NCBI GenBank assembly: GCA_964019055.1
Contig: OZ025207.1
Coordinates: 21,706,617-21,770,616 of the forward strand
Source: Anthopleura xanthogrammica
Taxonomy: Eukaryota > Cnidaria > Anthozoa > Actiniaria > Actiniidae
Length of the DNA: 64,000 nucleotides
Reading direction: 5' to 3'
Position 1 is the first letter of the stretch, and each line of letters starts with the position of its first letter. Position numbers and translations under genes: made by a program. This document shows, piece after piece, positions 1 through 11,700 of the stretch. The notes under the pieces are model-generated. The model was not told the DNA's origin and did no database searches. It saw only the letters and a list, made by a program, of their open reading frames with translations.

Positions 1-400
1 AAAATTTAAATATTCCTTCTTAAATTTTGGGAAATGCTCAAGACATACTCCCTCAATCGATTGGAGTTCAGGAAGGAAAAACTGTTTGGCTGTTTTGAGC
101 TGAGAGCCGACGATGTGAGACCAGGCTCAGGTATTCTTATGATGATCCACTGTAATCACTGACTATAGATTATAGTCATTGACATTAAAATGTAATAACC
201 GAACTAGAAACTATCACCAACGGATCGGAATTAAGTTGAGAGCAAATGAAAGTTCGAATGCACTTGATTGTTTTTGAGGTTCGGGCTGGCTTATCTATCC
301 AGTTAAATCGAAATTTCTCAATACTTTTCCCACCACATTTGAGCCCTAAAGTATCATGACTTTAACTGCGCATGTCCGTTCGGAATTTCTGGCGATGATA
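1..400. other. AT-rich sequence, nothing recognised
   Basis: I see no convincing coding exon, RNA gene or tandem array here. It lies left of the first recognisable repeat arm near position 400. Confidence 0.5.
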
Positions 401-1215
401 TGATGCGGCGAAAAAAAAATGATTTACTAGGGTACTTTAACGCCTTAGGAAAATTAAAGAATTTTCAACAAAAAAAAATGTCTTAACAATGTGCTAAACA
501 AAATAAAAGGCCAATATTAGGAAAATATTGAATAAAGGGTACTTTTCCCAATGGAATATAGAATGTCCGACAAACAAACTCGATCTCAAAAGGTTTTTTT
601 AGTAGTTCTTGATTTTTTTTCTAAATTTACCTTTGCAATGCCTGTTTAGAATGCATTTATTCTAAGACAGACCTTCACAATTTTCAACAATTGGTCTCTG
701 ATGCATGCTTTATATCAGGAACATATTTAAGCTTGTCCGACGTAGCAACAGTTACTAGGGAGGTAAAATAATGAACACGTGATCGGTGTATTCTTTTTAG
801 AATGCCGCGTAGTCACACTGGTCACACTAGCTTATGGTCGGCTATTAGTGAAAAAAACTCGTCGACTCTAGAAAAATTGCATCTTTCTCAGCGCTAATTT
901 CAATTGTATTAACTCGCCTATTCACGCCATGTAGTATTACTTCAGTAGATTGAACTAGTACTTTGCTATCCTATGATATTTTGCTCTTTTAGGTAATATT
1001 TTAAATTCATTTGACTGAGCTTTAAATCGGCTTTATTACTCGTCGCAGAATAATAAAAAAATGCTTTTAGTCACGGTTAGAATATTATTTCAACTCTTTA
1101 TTTTCTTACTATCGGCCTTTTATTTTGCAAATGGTTAAAGCATTTTTTTGAATATTATTTACTTTTCATAAGGCGCCATAGTACCCTAGTAATTTTTTTT
1201 TCTGACCATCATTAA
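400..1215. repeat. Foldback-like repeat with inverted arms
   Basis: The stretch near 405-450 (tttactagggtactttaacgcc) is an imperfect inverted copy of the stretch near 1170-1205 (ggcgccatagtaccctagtaa). A second pair, near 505-545 and 1105-1155, is also inverted. This suggests a non-autonomous DNA transposon. The right arm recurs at about 50800-50830 inside duplication copy B. No open frame of note is present. Confidence 0.4.
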
Positions 1216-1945
1216 ATTATTGTTAGTTTTTGAAGAATTATAAGGCACGCGAGCCCCTCGAAGTTGGAGTATATTTTGGCTCTCTAAAAGGGTCAATCAC
1301 TAACTAATTCGTTTTTCTCGTTTTTCTCGGAAATAAAGCGATTATTTCGACAAATCAAATATACCATGGTTTATTCGCATTTAGGCCTACCTAATACCAA
1401 AATATGAGCGAAATCGAACTTTCGGCTGTTGCTGGCAAACTTTGATTTAGTTCGATTTTTGCTGACATCTCTTAATCATCCAATAACCATCCATCCAACC
1501 ACAGCTCAAATGATCCTACGAGCGGTATATAACAGACGCACCATCCAGTCTACACCATTTGTTGTTTCATTTTCCTAGAAGTAACAGCAAACGGTACCCG
1601 TTGTTCATAAGACACAGTACTGAATACAGTTAACGTAACACCTTACCTGACAATAGGGTGCTGCAATCTTTAAAAAATCAGATAGATAAATTTTAGTTTA
1701 AATAGCTTAATGCATAGTAGAAAAACCAAATACACATAAACAGGTCTCAGAATCCATGTGACGTCAGACCCGCCATGCTGGTTGACTCAACAAAAGATTT
1801 GTCCCGTCAACCAACATAGCAGCCACGTCTTTTGTTCATTGTTTGGCCGATAAGATTTAGCAGATTATGAGACTTTTATCAGCTGATTCAAACCCAGCAG
1901 TATTAAGTAAAAAAAAATTGACCGAGTTTAGATTTGCAGACGCGA

Positions 1946-2788
1946 TTAAGGTAATCCCGTAGTTTTGCATTGCGCTGTACAGCGCACGATTTTAGCCAGC
2001 GCGAGCTCACGCACATTAGCTATTACTACGATTTCAAGATGGCGGCCGGCTGATGAAAAGTTCGTTAAAAGTACACAAGATACAGAAAAAAAAAAAAAAA
2101 AAAAAAACGAAAATCATCAAACGAAGTTTCTCAGGCATTGTTATGAAGAGTTTTTTTTACGAATTTAGAAAAAAATGACAGCCTTTTCGATTTTTCTCCC
2201 TCGTCCCCTCTCGATCACTATATTTCGAGGACATATAGTGAGGAAATATATATATATAATAAATATAAATATAATCACTATATTTCGAGGAAAACGAAAA
2301 CAGTGACCTATCTTTTTTATTTCAGTAAATCAATAAGGAATAGGTTTACTATCATATATCTTAATTTAAACAAAATTCTATGTTCCGTTTTTGAGATATT
2401 CTCAAAAACATACTGAGAAAAACTGTTTCCAGTTTCATAATAGGGTGCACGTCAAAAAGCCCTTATTTTTTAAAACAACTGAAATTTCTGGAAAAAAATT
2501 TGGCATCCAGCTTTTGCTTTGTTTCATAAAAGAAAGAATAACTTTAATATGTTAATGTGAGCAAAGACTTCCTGAAAGTGGTTGGGCCTTTTGTGCGATT
2601 CTCATGATTCGATAATTGCTATCGCAAATCCCGAAAAATGCCATAAATTACAGTCATCTAGCGTCGAAACAAGCACGGTGACCTCCCTTTTTATTCTATT
2701 TTTGGAATGAGAAGCTTTAACTTAATAACTGTGCAAAGTTTTATCAAAATTCTATGTTCTGATCTATATTACTACGGAATTACCTTAA
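1946..2788. mobile_element. TIR element ending TTAAGGTAAT(T/C)CCGTAG, copy 1
   Basis: The segment starts TTAAGGTAATCCCGTAG and ends CTACGGAATTACCTTAA, so the ends are inverted repeats. The same element occurs at 52366-54800, where it holds a nested insertion, and in the opposite orientation at 60381-61081. It contains no transposase-like frame, so it is best read as a non-autonomous DNA transposon. The short frames inside it, such as the 67-codon one at 1965, are not supported as genes. Confidence 0.7.
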
Positions 2789-3274
2789 ACAGATTTGCCA
2801 TCGTTTTCATTTCAATAACTGAGAACGTGAGGTAAATAGATAATAAGCAATTATTGGACGAGGTTGAGCAGAATTTCGTGATTTGTTAGTGACGAGCAAG
2901 ACACTAAGAAATCGCGATATTTTGTGATAACCGAGTTCAATAATTGTTTTATCATTCAAATTATTCTTTTGTGTTTTGGCTGTTTTTTTTTTTTGGTTTT
3001 GTTTTTTAATCAAACATGCCAAGTCATTTTCTGACAGCTCAGGGTAGTAAGCCATGTTGAGAAATGCAACATTACTGCGCATCAGCAGACCATTATTTGC
3101 AGCAAAACGGCTTTACAACGTAATGCTCATGAGCAGACCATTATTTGTAGGCAGTTATTTGCAGTTCTTTCAGCAAATCAAAATGATGGAAAAAATATTT
3201 TGAATGATAATAACGTTTTCTCTTCTTACCGGTAAGTCGATTTACTTTTTTAGTATCTGCAACTGAACAGAGAG

Positions 3275-4485
3275 TTTGGTTTGGTTTGGTTTGGTTTGGT
3301 TTGGTTTGGTTTGGTTTGGTTTGGTTTGGTTTGGTTTGGTTTGGTTTGGTTTGGTTTGGTTTGGTTTGGTTTGGTTTGGTTTGGTTTGGTTTGGTTTGGT
3401 TTGGTTTGGTTTGGTTTGGTTTGGTTTGGTTTGGTTTGGTTTGGTTTGGTTTGGTTTGGTTTGGTTTGGTTTGGTTTGGTTTGGTTTGGTTTGGTTTGGT
3501 TTGGTTTGGTTTGGTTTGGTTTGGTTTGGTTTGGTTTGGTTTGGTTTGGTTTGGTTTGGTTTGGTTTGGTTTGGTTTGGTTTGGTTTGGTTTGGTTTGGT
3601 TTGGTTTGGTTTGGTTTGGTTTGGTTTGGTTTGGTTTGGTTTGGTTTGGTTTGGTTTGGTTTGGTTTGGTTTGGTTTGGTTTGGTTTGGTTTGGTTTGGT
3701 TTGGTTTGGTTTGGTTTGGTTTGGTTTGGTTTGGTTTGGTTTGGTTTGGTTTGGTTTGGTTTGGTTTGGTTTGGTTTGGTTTGGTTTGGTTTGGTTTGGT
3801 TTGGTTTGGTTTGGTTTGGTTTGGTTTGGTTTGGTTTGGTTTGGTTTGGTTTGGTTTGGTTTGGTTTGGTTTGGTTTGGTTTGGTTTGGTTTGGTTTGGT
3901 TTGGTTTGGTTTGGTTTGGTTTGGTTTGGTTTGGTTTGGTTTGGTTTGGTTTGGTTTGGTTTGGTTTGGTTTGGTTTGGTTTGGTTTGGTTTGGTTTGGT
4001 TTGGTTTGGTTTGGTTTGGTTTGGTTTGGTTTGGTTTGGTTTGGTTTGGTTTGGTTTGGTTTGGTTTGGTTTGGTTTGGTTTGGTTTGGTTTGGTTTGGT
4101 TTGGTTTGGTTTGGTTTGGTTTGGTTTGGTTTGGTTTGGTTTGGTTTGGTTTGGTTTGGTTTGGTTTGGTTTGGTTTGGTTTGGTTTGGTTTGGTTTGGT
4201 TTGGTTTGGTTTGGTTTGGTTTGGTTTGGTTTGGTTTGGTTTGGTTTGGTTTGGTTTGGTTTGGTTTGGTTTGGTTTGGTTTGGTTTGGTTTGGTTTGGT
4301 TTGGTTTGGTTTGGTTTGGTTTGGTTTGGTTTGGTTTGGTTTGGTTTGGTTTGGTTTGGTTTGGTTTGGTTTGGTTTGGTTTGGTTTGGTTTGGTTTGGT
4401 TTGGTTTGGTTTGGTTTGGTTTGGTTTGGTTTGGTTTGGTTTGGTTTGGTTTGGTTTGGTTTGGTTTGGTTTGGTTTGGTTTGGT
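3275..4485 (+). repeat. (TTTGG)n pentanucleotide array, about 1.2 kb
   Basis: About 240 head-to-tail copies of TTTGG with no interruption that I can see. It is followed at about 4486-4535 by a degenerate (TTTTG)n run. The period of five makes every frame open, so the long frames across it on both strands are artefacts. The aligned position in duplication copy B (about 55265) has only a short T-rich run, so the array expanded after or independently of the duplication. Confidence 0.97.
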
Positions 4486-4535
4486 TTTATTTTGTTTTGT
4501 TTTGTTTTGTTTTGTCTTGTTTTGTTTTGTTTTTT

Positions 4536-5215
4536 TCTTACTTGTTTCTCTTTTACTGGACGAATATCACTTCGGACGGGGGTATCGCCTGATACCCTTC
4601 CTGTACGTAACCCATATGAACCAATGACAACGCGCAAAAATTCATCGTTGGGTTATAATCATAAATATCAGCAGTAAAGTCAAGATGCACACTTTTCGAC
4701 AAGATAAACACTTTGGATTTCTTAGACTTTCACTTCTACTGTAAATATATTCTATACAGAATCGAAGTTAACCCTGAACATTAGAGAGCTGTTAATTGAA
4801 AAATTTACCATTTCCTTTGACGTACACCATGAAAAACACAAGAAGAACTTGGAAGCGGCAAACCTCCATAATGATGAAGCTGAATGTACCTACAAAGTTT
4901 ACACAAAAAGATAAACAAAAATATCATATTTTTTCTTTATAAAAAAAAGAAATTTGAATAAGTTGACTTTACGAACAAAAGCAATGATATAACTTTTTTA
5001 ATCTCCTCAAAGCGACAAGTTATATAAATCTGAAAAAAAACTAATTATCCTTTGGAGCTCCATAATTCTTGATGAACCGATTATTGAATTAAGGTTGTTG
5101 TAGAGAAAAGCATTTAAAATAGGCTTACAATATTGGACAACCCAAAAAGGAACTCAGTGATTTGTTTATTCGTTTTAAAAGATACAAATTGGGGTTTAAA
5201 ATGAGTAGCAATGCT
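4536..5215. other. Duplication copy A sequence, no gene seen
   Basis: It contains the cgcctgatacccttcctg...tcatcgttgggttataat repeat (about 4585-4660), which also occurs near 34190, inverted near 38160, and near 55595. The rest matches copy B up to about 5130. No coding signal is apparent. Confidence 0.5.
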
Positions 5216-5217
5216 GA

Positions 5218-5345
5218 CAGCACCCTTCTCAAAAGTATCTTGGATGCCAGGCTAACATGAAACACAAAAGAAATCAAACTTTCGTGGCGTTTCTTTTGTG
5301 TTCCATGTTAGCCTCGCAATCAAGATATTTTTGAGAAGGGTGCAT
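5218..5345. mobile_element. Short foldback (MITE-like) element
   Basis: The arms are inverted: gcacccttctcaaaagtatc at the left and its near complement gatatttttgagaagggtgc at the right, extending through aacacaaaagaaa and its complement. The total length is about 128 bp with a very short spacer. It has no coding capacity and lies in the 2.2 kb of copy A that copy B lacks. Confidence 0.7.
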
Positions 5346-5484
5346 GAACAAACGTTAGAATATAGTCATACCCACTTGACCAATCAGCAATCAGTATTTC
5401 AATGCTCTATATCCCATAGAGAAATTAGGGTGTCAAGTGGTGGGGGCCTTGAAGCATAGGGAAAGTACGGTGTTATCAATTAGT

Positions 5485-5605
5485 ATTCTCTAAGCTGGAC
5501 ATTAGTATTCCCTATATATAGAGAATATTAATAAGGCCTTTTGTTTTCTTTTTGTTTCAAGGTCTTATTAGTATTCACTATATAGGGAATACTAATGTCA
5601 AACTG
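5485..5605. repeat. Inverted repeat around ATTAGTATTCCCTATATA
   Basis: attagtattccctatata near 5500 is complemented by tatagggaatactaat near 5580-5596, with aaggcctt/aaggtctt inner arms. A third imperfect arm, ttagtattctctaag, lies at 5480. This is a small foldback repeat with no coding content. Confidence 0.55.
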
Positions 5606-5838
5606 AGAAAAATACTAATTGAATAAACCTGTATTTTCCCTGAGCTTCAAGGCTCTTTCCATTTTGACACCTCAGTATAATTACTCTATTGGATATACAG
5701 AAAATTATTCAATGTCCCCTTACCAAAATATTTAAGTCCAAGAATTTTAAATCACCTCTGAAATGTCATAATATATAGTCCATGATAGCAAATTCAATTA
5801 ACGTTGTAGTCGGTAAAAAAAAAACCTAAACATTATTA

Positions 5839-6016
5839 CAGTTGTGATAAAAAGGTAAATTTTACACCGTAATAAATAAGGAAGATCACTTACTGACGTT
5901 TCGGACGCTAGTCCTTCGTCGGAGTAAAGCTTTATGAAGGACTAGCATCCGAAACGTCAGTAAGTGATCTTTCTTATTTTTTACGGTGTAAAATTTACCT
6001 TTTTATCACAACTGTT
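5839..6016. mobile_element. Foldback element, about 178 bp
   Basis: The left arm, from acagttgtgataaaaaggta, is complemented almost perfectly by the right arm ending taccttttttatcacaactgt. The inner arms contain cttactgacgtttcgg and its complement. The spacer is only a few bases around aaagcttta. This is a typical MITE-like hairpin with no frame. Confidence 0.8.
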
Positions 6017-6019
6017 TCA

Positions 6020-7300
6020 TTAGAAACACCGACGCAGCCCACACTAGCTTACTTCTAGTTATCATCTCTAAACATTATTAGGTTTTTTTCACCAACAAAC
6101 TTCACGGTATTATTCAGCTTTCAAACGGCAACTTATTTGCGTTCTTTGACGTATTACTAATTTAGATAAGTTTTTTTTTTTTTGTCTTCAAAACTTGTAC
6201 TTACAATTTTGTCTTGAAGTTACATTGAAACTTGTCGACAGAAACCTTGGCCGCTTACGTCTCTTCATGTTACAGTTACAATTGACTATGCAAATTCACG
6301 ATTAAAATTATTAAGTCTCGGGGGACAGACTATCACATACATGTTCTTAATGAACAGAACATTCCATTGTATTTCGGTTATTTCATAGCTAAAAAAATAT
6401 GTCGTATATTACTTTTATTCAAAGATTTATTTTCTCTTGGGAGGGGAACAAAAAAAACGTAGCAAACCAATGCATACAAACAACGGTCTCGTGAGTATGA
6501 CTTTATATTCTAAATCGGTTAGAGAATAAACACTCGTGCTTTATGGGATTTAAAGCTCCTCGTAATGATAGAAAGCAATGATTGCTATTAGACGACTTTC
6601 ATAAATGGCCGCCACTAATTATTATAATATTTAAAATTGATGTTTTAAGAAAAAAAAGCTATCATAGGATAGGCATTCTGTATACCAACAACTTGTGAAA
6701 GTTTGAGAAAAAACGATTAAATTTGCAAGAAGCTAGAAGAATTTGAAAAATCAGAAAAACACTAAAACGAGGCAACAAAGGCCTCAAAAGAAAATTACAT
6801 ACAAATCTCTACATTTTTCATTGAGCATAACTTCATTGCAATTTTAGCCACATCATCAAAACCTTCCAAACATGCCTATTTCAGGAGGTTCTTTGATATG
6901 ACAGTGCTAAAACATTAAAATATTTGTTTACTTGAAAAAATCATTTTCCGCTAGTTATGAAAGTGGCCTATGAGCATTTAAAGTGAGTATATTTGGTATC
7001 AGGGGACATTTCTTGTGTTGTAAATGTCTACAGTGGACAAAGTTCATTAGATGGACTGTATATTCTTTTAAATGTACAATTATTTGAATGTTATGAATAG
7101 AAAAATGTATGCTAAATGTTCATTTAGAATATCCAATATATAAAGGATATTACGTTGGTTCGAGGAGATAGGAATGTTATCTTCAGTGTTGAGAAGGTTT
7201 CTAACGAGTGATCTCTGCGCTCACTCGTGAGATATATTCAACACTAGCAGATAATATTCGAATCTCTAAGCGCCCATGTAATATTCTGCTTATTATATAA
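6020..7300. other. AT-rich non-coding sequence
   Basis: I see no convincing exon, RNA gene or tandem array. This is the remainder of the roughly 2.2 kb present in duplication copy A and absent from copy B; B joins the equivalents of about 5130 and 7320. Confidence 0.5.
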
Positions 7301-7538
7301 TTATCAATGAAAAAGAAAAGAAATTTGACATGTAAAGATGTCAAATTTTTCAATTAAAGAAACATAAGTATTTCATTGATAATCATTTAATTTATGATTT
7401 ATGATTTATGATTATAATAGATAGCATTTACTGATAATAGCTCGCAGTTACTAGTTGAGACTGCGTTGGCATTTTCATAAATACACCACGTCAAGTGAAT
7501 AAGAAGAAAACTTAAACACCGTGTAAAAGAGTTTGTCA

Positions 7539-7543
7539 CTTAT
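7539..7543 (+). repeat. Polinton target-site duplication, left (CTTAT)
   Basis: CTTAT directly precedes the element start AGTAGG. The same five bases follow the element end at 24829. The unoccupied paralogous site near 56350 reads cacttattgac with a single copy, which confirms the duplication. Polintons usually duplicate 6 bp; extending to six gives one mismatch (ACTTAT versus TCTTAT). Confidence 0.9.
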
Positions 7544-8350
7544 AGTAGGTAGTATAGGCCGATTCTGGGGTTGCGGCTCACTCTTCCCAGTGAAAAGAAC
7601 ACATCTCCAAAAATCACGCCTAAATTTTTTTACACGGGCACGGCCTCGCCGCAAATGCCCTCACGTCCTTCCCCCTCACCCCACATTTCCCTCACGTCCT
7701 TCCCCCTCCCTCCAACGCACAGGCACGGCCTCGCCGCAAATACCCTCACGTCCTTCCCCCTCCCTCCAACGCACAGGCACGGCCTCGCCGCAAATACCCT
7801 CACGTCCTTCCCCCTCCCTCCAACGCACAGGCACGGCCTCGCCGCAAATACCCTCACGTCCTTCCCCCTCCCTCCAACGCACAGGCACGGCCTCGCCGCA
7901 AATACCCTCACGTCCTTCCCCCTCCCTCCAACGCACAGGCACGGCCTCGCCGCAAATACCCCCACGTCCTTCCCCCTCCCTCCAACGCACAGACACGGCC
8001 TCGCCGCACATTTCCCCCTCACCCCTCCCCCTCCCTCCAACAACACGCCTAAACCAGAGTAATCCCCCAACACGATCACTCTCGCCTTCCCCGAAGTCCA
8101 AAGATCACGACCAACCCCCTAATCCCCCGACACGATCACTCACGCCTTCCCCGAAGTCCAAAGATCACGACTAAATCAGAGTAATTCTCCTCCTTTTCCC
8201 CAGGATGCGCTCAAAGGGCTCCCACCCCTGGAGTTCTTTGAGGTCTAGAGATCATAGTAAGACTTTAAGTGAAAGAACACTTTTCCAGAAGGGGCTAGTC
8301 TGGACTAGATGTGCGCGGGGAGAAGAGGGAAGGCGTGAGCTAGTCTTGGG
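7544..8350 (+). repeat. Polinton left inverted terminal repeat
   Basis: It runs from AGTAGGTAGTATAGGCC to gagctagtcttggg and is the inverse of 23967-24828. It contains the unique terminal 140 bp, then 54-bp tandem repeats, then two about 60-bp repeats (cgcc-ttccccgaagtccaaagatcacgac), then a unique inner part. Long frames across it, such as 7533-8174, are repeat translations. Confidence 0.95.
7668..8010 (+). repeat. 54-bp subterminal tandem repeats (left ITR)
   Basis: Units containing aggcacggcctcgccgcaaa recur every 54 bp, starting at 7721, 7775, 7829, 7883 and 7937. A variant with agacacggcctcgccgcaca starts at 7991. The right ITR has one more unit. The units are pyrimidine-rich on this strand. 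Confidence 0.95.
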
Positions 8351-8370
8351 AAGAGAGGGAAGAGAGGGGT

Positions 8371-8391
8371 GTGGGGGAGGAACTCCCCCAC
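8371..8391. repeat. Perfect hairpin GTGGGGGAG-gaa-CTCCCCCAC at ITR edge
   Basis: Nine-base arms with a three-base loop, followed by two further cgaaggaactcccccac units up to about 8423. The stretch from 8367 to about 8398 is identical to 15957-15988 inside another gene. It sits just inside the ITR and upstream of the first gene. Confidence 0.85.
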
Positions 8392-8505
8392 GAAGGAACT
8401 CCCCCACGAAGGAACTCCCCCACAAAGAAAAGAAAAGAAGATCTTTCTAAAAATACTAAAGCAAATAAAAGTTGAAAAAAAATCTTGCTTATCATAAAAG
8501 AAAAG

Positions 8506-8700
8506 ATGCCAAAAGGAAAAGGAATAAATAGTAAGGCTAGTAATATGTGTTCTGTTCCGAACATAGATGGGCACTGGAACAACCCCCATAACAATCCCTA
8601 TCGTTCCGTACGATACAACCAATATCCTCGACCTAAGGAATCTGAGCGTGCTATTCAACCTCAACCTCAACCTCAGCCTCAACCTAATCCTAGTAATTAG
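8506..8700 (+). CDS. Small hypothetical protein, 64 aa
   Basis: The first open frame inside the left ITR. I chose the ATG at 8506 because cataaaagaaaag immediately precedes it, matching the A-rich motif before other starts in this element. The product begins MPKGKG, has an Asn/Pro/Tyr-rich middle (about residues 17-45) and ends in a PQPQPQPQPNPSN tail. No domain is recognised. It precedes the polymerase gene by 90 bp. Coding status rests on position and the start motif only. Confidence 0.5.
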   Translation: MPKGKGINSKASNMCSVPNIDGHWNNPHNNPYRSVRYNQYPRPKESERAIQPQPQPQPQPNPSN

Positions 8701-8790
8701 AGCCAATTAAGATCTTAAAGAAGAACTTTGAGATCTGTGGAAAACGAAACTTGTTTCCAAAGAATATCTAGGCCATAATAAAGTGAAAAA

Positions 8791-11700
8791 ATGCAGAACA
8801 TTTTAGACAGCCCTATTCCTGAGACTAAAATACCCCTAGTCCCTCCAATAAGGCCGACAAAGCCAACTTCAAATCCAAAGCCCCGCATCATCAAGAAAAT
8901 CCAGGAGGAGCTAAAAGATTTTTCAGACTGGTTATTACCACTCATTCGCTCCAAGATTAGGAATCGCGCTGAGGTGAAGATCGCGAAGCTGAAGAAGAGA
9001 ATAAAGGCTATTTATCGTAGATCGGAAAAAAAGAATAGAGTGGAAAAATCCTCGTTCAAATCATATCTTAAGGAACACAGGATTCTCGGACGTAATCGTG
9101 ACGTGGATCCCAGCGTATTCTTAAAGAAGCAGGAAAAACGCGTCTTAGAGACCATCTCGATAACTAAGAAGCCCATGAAGATTAAGTTCTACTTAACCTG
9201 TGAGTTCCATAAGATCGGGAACGATGGACAAGAAGTCACATTTCCACACAGTACCAGAAATAGTAACGAGAGAGACGAACTTAATAAACCTATACGAGAA
9301 AATTTCCGAGGACATCCTAGAAAGAATCGTCGAATTCCAGAACGAGGGTTCTGGCTGGGCCATTGGGAAAGTAGTATCCTTAAGCATTCATTTCGCGAAA
9401 TACGAACCCCTAAAAGCTAGCACATTCATTCGCCTTCCTCAAGAATTAGTAACAAAGAAGGCCATCATTAACCCCAAGAACGAAGACGATCAATGCTTCA
9501 AGTGGGCGGTAACCGCGGCCCTATTTACAGCAAAAAGTCATCCTGAGAGGATAACACGAACGCTTAAGGAAAACGCGGAAAAGCTAAACTGGGACGGATT
9601 TCGCTTTCCGCTAGAGCTACGAGATATCCGAATCTTCGAGAAAAATAACAAGGACTACGCAATTAGTGTCTTAGGTTACGAAAATGAGGACTTCGAGCCC
9701 CTCAGAATCTACGAAGGGGAAATCAGGGAGCACAACATCATCCTACTACTAATCTCCAACGAGAAAACGAAGCACTATTGTTGGATTAAGGACTTATCGA
9801 GACTTTTATCCTCCCAACTATCGAATCACCAACATAAGAAACACTTCTGCTTAAGATGTCTTAACTCCTTTAGCGCCAAGAACGTTCTCCAAGACCATTC
9901 CGAATGGTGTGGTCAACACAAATCCGTAAAAGTAACCGTTCCCCCCAAAGGAACTGCACTCGAGTTCAAGAACCAACATCATTCTATGAAAGTTCCCTTC
10001 GTCATCTACGCCGACTTTGAGTGCATTCTGGAAAAAGTCGCTTCTTGTTCTTCAGACCCAAAGAGATCTTTTACAGAACCATGCCAAAAGCACAAGCCCT
10101 CGGGATACTGTTACGTGATCAAATACGACGAAAACACGCTTCCTCCAAAAATCGTGAAATACACGGCTCAAAGCGAGGAAGAAGACTTGGGAGAACACTT
10201 TATGAGATCAATAGAAGAAGATGTTCTTTTCTTATACAAAAAGCTTTCCGAGAAGAAAAAGCTGGTAATGACCGACCTGGATCGAAAGGAATACGAAGAA
10301 GCAAAGCACTGCCATATCTGTAAGGAAAAGCTAGGAAGGGACAAAGTAAGAGATCACGATCATCTCACAGGGAAATTCCGAGGGGCGGCGCATAATAAGT
10401 GTAATCTTCATCACAAACTTCCGAACTTCATTCCCATCTTTTTCCACAATCTTTCGGGATACGACGCCCACCTGTTCGTAAAAGCCCTAGGAATCAGCAA
10501 AGGTAAGATTAAGTGTATCGCGAAGAACGAGGAACAGTACATCTCTTTTAGTAAGGGAATCATCGTAGATCACTACACGGACAAAGAGGGGAAAATCCGT
10601 GATATTTACTTAGAAGCGAGATTCCTCGACAGCTACAAGTTCATGTCCTCCAGCCTGAGTAACCTTACCAACAACCTAACGAAAGATCAGTTCGAAGTCA
10701 TCAGTTCCTTTTACGGAGGCGAACATCTTAACTTATTGATGAGAAAAGGAGTGTACCCCTACGAGTACATGGATTCCCTTACGAAGTTAGAGGAACCCCA
10801 CTTACCTCCTCTGAAAGCCTTTCATTCAGATCTTAATGATAGCGACATCACAAAAGAAGACTACGAGCACGCGCAAAAAGTATGGAAAACCTTCAACATG
10901 AAGACGATGAAAGACTATCACGACCTATATCTCCAAACGGACGTACTTCTCCTAGCGGACGTATTCGAGAACTTCAGAATCGTTTGTAGAAGATACTATG
11001 ACTTAGACCCCGCTTGGTATTACACGGCTCCTGGACTTGCTTGGGACGCCATGTTAAAAATCACGAACATCCGACTAGAACTTCTCAGCGAAGTAAGCGC
11101 TACGCAAAGGCTAATAATAAGTACCTGAAGAACTACAATCCTAAGGAAAAAAGCACTTACATTCCCTACTGGGACGCGAATAACCTCTACGGATGGGCAA
11201 TGTCCCAACCCCTTCCAACGAAAGGCTTCACGTGGATGACTCGAAGTAAGCTGTGGAAGTGGAGAAGAATTCCCTGTATCTTAGACGTTGATCTAGAGTA
11301 TCCCCGACAACTACACAATCTCCATAACGACTATCCCCTTGCCCCAGAGCACCTTAAGGCGAAAAGTGGAGTAATGAAGCTTATTCCGAACTTCTACGAC
11401 AAGTCACACTACGTGGTACATCACGATACTCTAAAATTCTACGAAAGCCAGGGACTAATAATCACGAAGGTCCATAGGGGAATTTCCTTCGAAGAATCCC
11501 CCTGGTTAAAGAAGTACATTGATCTAAATACGGACTTAAGGACCAAGGCGACGAACGATTTCGAGAAAGATTTCTTCAAGCTCATGAACAACAGCGTCTT
11601 CGGAAAGACCATGGAGAACATTCGTAATCGACGAGACATACGCTTAGTCACAAACAAAAAGCAAGCGAATAAGCTAACTCGTAAGCCGAACTTCATTGGA

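Larger units (their letters stand above)
885..5130 (+). repeat. Segmental duplication copy A, left part
   Basis: From about 885 this sequence aligns collinearly with about 50508-56090, with many substitutions and several insertions private to one copy. Landmarks present in both include the ttaggcctacctaatacc stretch (1381 and 51009), the cagacccgccatgctggttg stretch (about 1765 and 52170) and the AAGGTAATTCCGTAG element. The copies differ by the TTTGG array (A only), the 51188-51960 stretch (B only) and the 53119-54779 transposon (B only). Confidence 0.8.

Noticed and set aside
3141..4677. Open frames of 438-498 codons on both strands across the TTTGG array
   Set aside because: They are translations of a period-5 simple repeat, which has no stops in any frame, and are not conserved in duplication copy B.
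7533..8174. Long Pro/Ser-rich and Gly/Arg-rich frames in the Polinton ITRs (also 24204-24801)
   Set aside because: The 54-bp repeat length is a multiple of three, so several frames stay open on both strands. There is no start motif and the frames are mirrored in both ITRs.
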